A stretch of DNA of 64,000 nucleotides from Hermetia illucens (taxonomy: Eukaryota > Arthropoda > Insecta > Diptera > Stratiomyidae), in contig NC_051855.1 in the NCBI RefSeq assembly GCF_905115235.1, positions 12,018,388-12,082,387 of the forward strand, written 5' to 3'. Shown piece by piece: positions 60,911-64,000 of the stretch. The notes under the pieces were generated by a model that had not been told where the DNA came from, ran no database searches, and saw only the letters and a list, made by a program, of their open reading frames with translations. A program made the translations under genes and the position numbers. How positions within the stretch are numbered: position 1 is the first letter of the stretch; every line of letters begins with the position of its first letter.

Positions 60911-62306
60911 AATTAATAAAAGTGTGCGTTAATACATTGTTTAGGCTCCGTTGGTCAACTTCCATTTCTTTCTACTGTTTTTTATATACAATCGGCAAGA
61001 AAATGATGTCATCTCAAAACACGTTACTCAGAAGCAAACCTTACTCTACTACTCTGCATAATACATAACCATTTCATTGAGTCATTTTAAAAATAAATTT
61101 CTGACGACACTGTCCTTGGTTATATGGAACGATGACATCATCAAGTAAAAATAATCAAAAAAAGAATGGAAATTGGTGACCGTAAGAAGTTTTTATCGCG
61201 TTTCCACAGCACTATCGTGAGTCTAGAAAGCGTCCTGCGTGTGCAGGGGATGACGGAGAACAGTAGGCAGTATCAATGGGAGTTTCGTCTTTCGAGTATT
61301 TCCTCAAATGATTTGATAAAAGTTAAGATGACGTAATTTCTGTTAGACAGGGGCAGACTTTTGGACAAGCTCAAGGCTACTTGCCTGAGAAAAGATAATT
61401 ATAAACGATTGATATCTTTCTACTTCAAAACGGTAACACTTATTTCCTCCCCATCCAAATATTCCCCGATCTGATACTCATAACAGATCACTATGACGCT
61501 TTTCCAATTGGAATGTTAAGATGACAAACGAGAATCCCCACGATATCAGCGGCGACTTTTCCCATTCAATGGACTCGTATACAAGCATGTGTAGTGGGAA
61601 CGCGTATATGTGATCCGTAACATTTGCGCGCCAACGCCTTCACGACCATACCAAGAATCAAAGATTCAGTGCGCGCGCGCTAATTTCATTTTATTCCGGG
61701 TACAGATCAGTGTGGTGAGGTTACAACCAGTCAGTTGAAGATACGTCTTCAAGTCGGTTAGGTTTTGTGATTGTTGCATTCTTATTTGAATTCTGGCGCG
61801 TAAGGTTGCTACGAACAGTGAATAGTTGAATTAAAAAAAATATTTTGAAAGTTTAACAACAAACCAAGCAGTTGTCGGAGTTTATTTTGTTAATCTAATT
61901 TTGAATTTGAAATAATTTTTAAATTTAGAACTGTCACCCTGTGCATTTAGACATTTTAGAGCATTTGAATCGCGCGACAGCGTCCCAAGTTAGTTGGCGT
62001 CGGGTTTTTAAGCGTACGGAAGGGATTTTGGAAGAGCAGCTAATTTGTGCTGTATTATCGCGTTGTAAAGTGTATTTAAATCCTAAATTCAATCAAAAGC
62101 TGAAACAGCTCGTCGCGAAGTACACAACAAACCGTATCCGACGCGAATCTGACTAGTGTAAATAAGTCGGCGCTCATAACCTCAAAATTTTGTCGGTGCT
62201 CCATTGCCTACAAAAAAGTGTATAAATCTCGACCAAGATCCCAAGTACTCATCGAAACATTCAATATCCATAATCCGCGTCACGCTCGCCGGTATAAACA
62301 CAAACA
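60911..62306 (+). promoter_or_regulatory. Promoter and 5' UTR region of Lamin
   Basis: A CG alternation lies at 61671-61681, followed by 'tccgggtacagatcagtgtgg', where 'tcagt' could be an initiator. A 71-codon frame at 61941-62156 has no known motif and is taken as leader sequence. The coding start at 62307 is in a strong context (cacaaacaATGG). Confidence 0.4.
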
Positions 62307-62713
62307 ATGGCAACAAAAAGCGGTCGAAAATTGGGTACGCCGGTTGGTGGCCAATCGGGCGGAACGCCAGCACCGGGCACCTCGACCCCCATTTCAAATT
62401 TACGACCCAGCAGTCCGCTCAGTCCGACGCGTCATAGCCGCTTAGCGGAAAAGGCGGAATTGCAATCTTTGAATGATCGTCTGGCGATTTACATAGATCG
62501 TGTACGTCATCTTGAAACGGAAAATTCACGGCTTACCCTTGAAGTTCAAACTACCCGGGAGACCGTGACACGTGAAGTTTCTAATATAAAATCAATGTAT
62601 GAACATGAATTGAGTGATGCGCGAAAGTTATTGGACGAGACGGCACGCGAAAAAGCTAAATTGGAAATTGACACGAAACGATTGTGGGAGGAGAACGATG
62701 AACTTAAAGCAAG
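62307..62713 (+). CDS. Lam: B-type lamin (Lamin Dm0), first coding exon, gene continues beyond the window
   Basis: Nuclear intermediate-filament protein of the lamina beneath the inner nuclear membrane. The 135 residues seen comprise the head domain, with the mitotic CDK1-type site in '[10 protein letters not shown]', then coil 1A ('[19 protein letters not shown]', '[20 protein letters not shown]') and the start of coil 1B ('[20 protein letters not shown]'). It matches Drosophila lamin Dm0 closely through this part. The exon ends at 62713 before gtaagt in phase 2; no second exon is found before 64000, so the first coding intron is at least 1.29 kb. The rod, Ig-fold tail and CaaX box lie outside. 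Confidence 0.95.
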
Positions 62714-63170
62714 GTAAGTGGCATGTGCATGTTTTGCTTATTATTTTCTCATCGATGGGAGGCAAAAAATGAATATTATCCAGAACCAAACAAAACTGAT
62801 TGATATCATCGTTGTTTACAAGCCGTTGATGACGTTCTCTATCGCCAAATTCCATTGAAATGACGAGTATGCAACTTGAGGAGGAAACAATTGGATTTCG
62901 CTGTAATCAGCGCGAGTCGTAGAATGTCGTAGTTTTCTTCATAATTCTCTACGCTAGTCCCGTTTCCCTGAAGTCATATATTTGGTTTTTTTTTGGGGGG
63001 AGAAGGGTAGGTGAATGCGTTTACGCACAGAGTGTTGGACTCCCGCAACAGCACGCTGGCGGACTACCAACTAAACACCTCCCTGTCATCAGAGAACTAG
63101 CCTGGAACCGTTTGACACATTACTTCGGGCTAGCCCTCCTGGCTTTGGGAGCCTTCAAGTCAGGGAATTC
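62714..63170 (+). other. Lamin intron, nothing recognised
   Basis: No repeat or open frame could be supported up to the LINE that starts near 63170. Confidence 0.4.
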
Positions 63171-63994
63171 CTTTCACCAACGAGTAGGGGAGGGGAGGAA
63201 GGGAGTTGTTAGTTCAGGGAATCCCTTATCGTCCGAACCATAGTAAGAAGAGCCCGAACATAATGCGCAATACGATTCCAGCTGCCAGCGCTCTTCAGCA
63301 TCTCTCTGACAATGTTGTCTGGAGAGAGCTCCCCTGTGTCTGCATAAAACTGCTGGCCTGAAGGCCGTCCCACCTCTCGCAAGAGAAAAAGGTGTGTTCA
63401 GCGTCATCCGCCATTCCATTGCAAAACACACAATCAGGAAATCGCCCCTTCCCGACCCTGTGCAGGTAAGACTGAAAACCTCCATGCCCACTTAGAAGTT
63501 GGATAAGGAAGTAAACACCTCTCGCAAGAGAAAAAGGTGTGTTCAGCGTCATCCGCCACTCCATTGCAAAACACACAATCAGGAAATCGCCCCTTCCCGA
63601 CCCTGTGCAGGTAAGACTGAAAACCTCCATGCCCACTTAGAAGTTGGATAAGGAAGTAATCAATCTGACCGTGCTTTCTGTTCAACCATGGGTCTAATTT
63701 GTGGATGAGCCGCGCAATCCACTTGCCCCTTGCCCTTACGGCGATAGATAGCTTTGCGCTCCTTGGCAAGTAGGGCAACGGGGATCACTCCCGCAATCAC
63801 CATCACAGCCGGTTTGGAGACGGTGCGATAAGCAGACGCCACTCGCAAAGCTCCCCGCCTCTGCACTTGAGCGAGGCGTTTACGATGCACCTCCTTGCCA
63901 AGGGCATCAGCCCATACCTCCGCACCATAGAGAAGGACGGACTGCGTTGCTCCCATGAGGAGACGTCTCCTAGTTGATATAGGGCCGCCGACAT
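63170..63994 (-). mobile_element. R1/I-like LINE ORF2 C-terminal part with 145-bp tandem duplication
   Basis: Minus-strand frames read 'VLLYGAEVWADALGKEVHRK', 'VQRRGALRVASAYRTVS', then 'LDPWLNRKHGQ', 'YFLIQLLSGHGGFQSYL' and 'FPDCVFCNGMADDAEHTFF' with 'CERW', the end of reverse transcriptase and the zinc-knuckle tail of R1/I-like LINEs. The knuckle segment is present twice in tandem (63371-63515 and 63516-63660; only two differences seen), which shifts the frame because 145 is not a multiple of three. It continues past the right window edge and is antisense in the lamin intron. Confidence 0.75.
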
Positions 63995-64000
63995 TCGCCA

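Noticed and set aside
61941-62156. 71-codon frame upstream of Lamin
   Set aside because: Not related to lamins, no motif, and placed in the expected 5' UTR.

Overview
This 64-kb window is nuclear DNA of an insect, most likely a fly (Diptera). The evidence is spliced genes with short GT-AG introns (about 55-85 bp is common), class II Arf, lamin Dm0-like and Lid/KDM5 proteins very close to Drosophila, and AT-rich intergenic DNA full of degraded LINEs, SINEs and foldback elements. Nothing is bacterial; there is no operon, CRISPR array or plasmid feature. The species cannot be fixed by eye.

Layout. (1) 1-8.2 kb, + strand: a TEX2-type SMP lipid-transfer protein gene, with a dispersed repeat and a striking foldback element in its introns. 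(2) 8.2-14.1 kb: a nest of LINE fragments. (3) 14.2-15.3 kb (-): TACO1/YebC; 15.9-16.7 kb (+): Arf102F/ARF4-like, divergent from TACO1. (4) 18.4-20.3 kb (-): makorin E3 ligase, convergent with Arf. (5) 22.2-25.7 kb (+): a broken BEL/Pao-type LTR element fossil with an envelope-like part. (6) 27.4-27.9 kb (+): bendless/Ubc13. (7) 28-31.6 kb: AT-rich spacer with a Tc1-like remnant, a SINE and a small MITE-like element. (8) 31.7-35.0 kb (+): Rubicon (RUN plus Rubicon-homology domain). (9) 35-40.8 kb: LINE tail, gag fossil, palindromic repeat, then the probable leader of lid. (10) 40.8-55.9 kb (+): lid/KDM5, whose 8.3-kb first coding intron is filled with LINEs in both orientations, including an open LINE ORF1. 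(11) 56-61.6 kb: LINE and repeat debris. (12) 62.3 kb to the right edge (+): first coding exon of a B-type lamin (Lam), with a LINE in its first intron.

The genes are housekeeping loci and do not form one pathway, though several act in neighbouring processes: TEX2 at ER-endolysosome contacts, Rubicon in autophagy and endosome maturation, Arf in Golgi traffic, makorin and Ubc13 in ubiquitination, and lid and lamin in chromatin and nuclear organisation. Exon borders below were read by eye from splice motifs and codon phase; every joined frame stays open.

The most unusual items are the foldback element at 5649-6025, which carries repeated hammerhead-ribozyme-like cores; the 265-residue low-complexity tail after the last PHD finger of lid; the palindromic repeat family at 36 and 60.7 kb; and inverted LINE pairs inside the lid intron.
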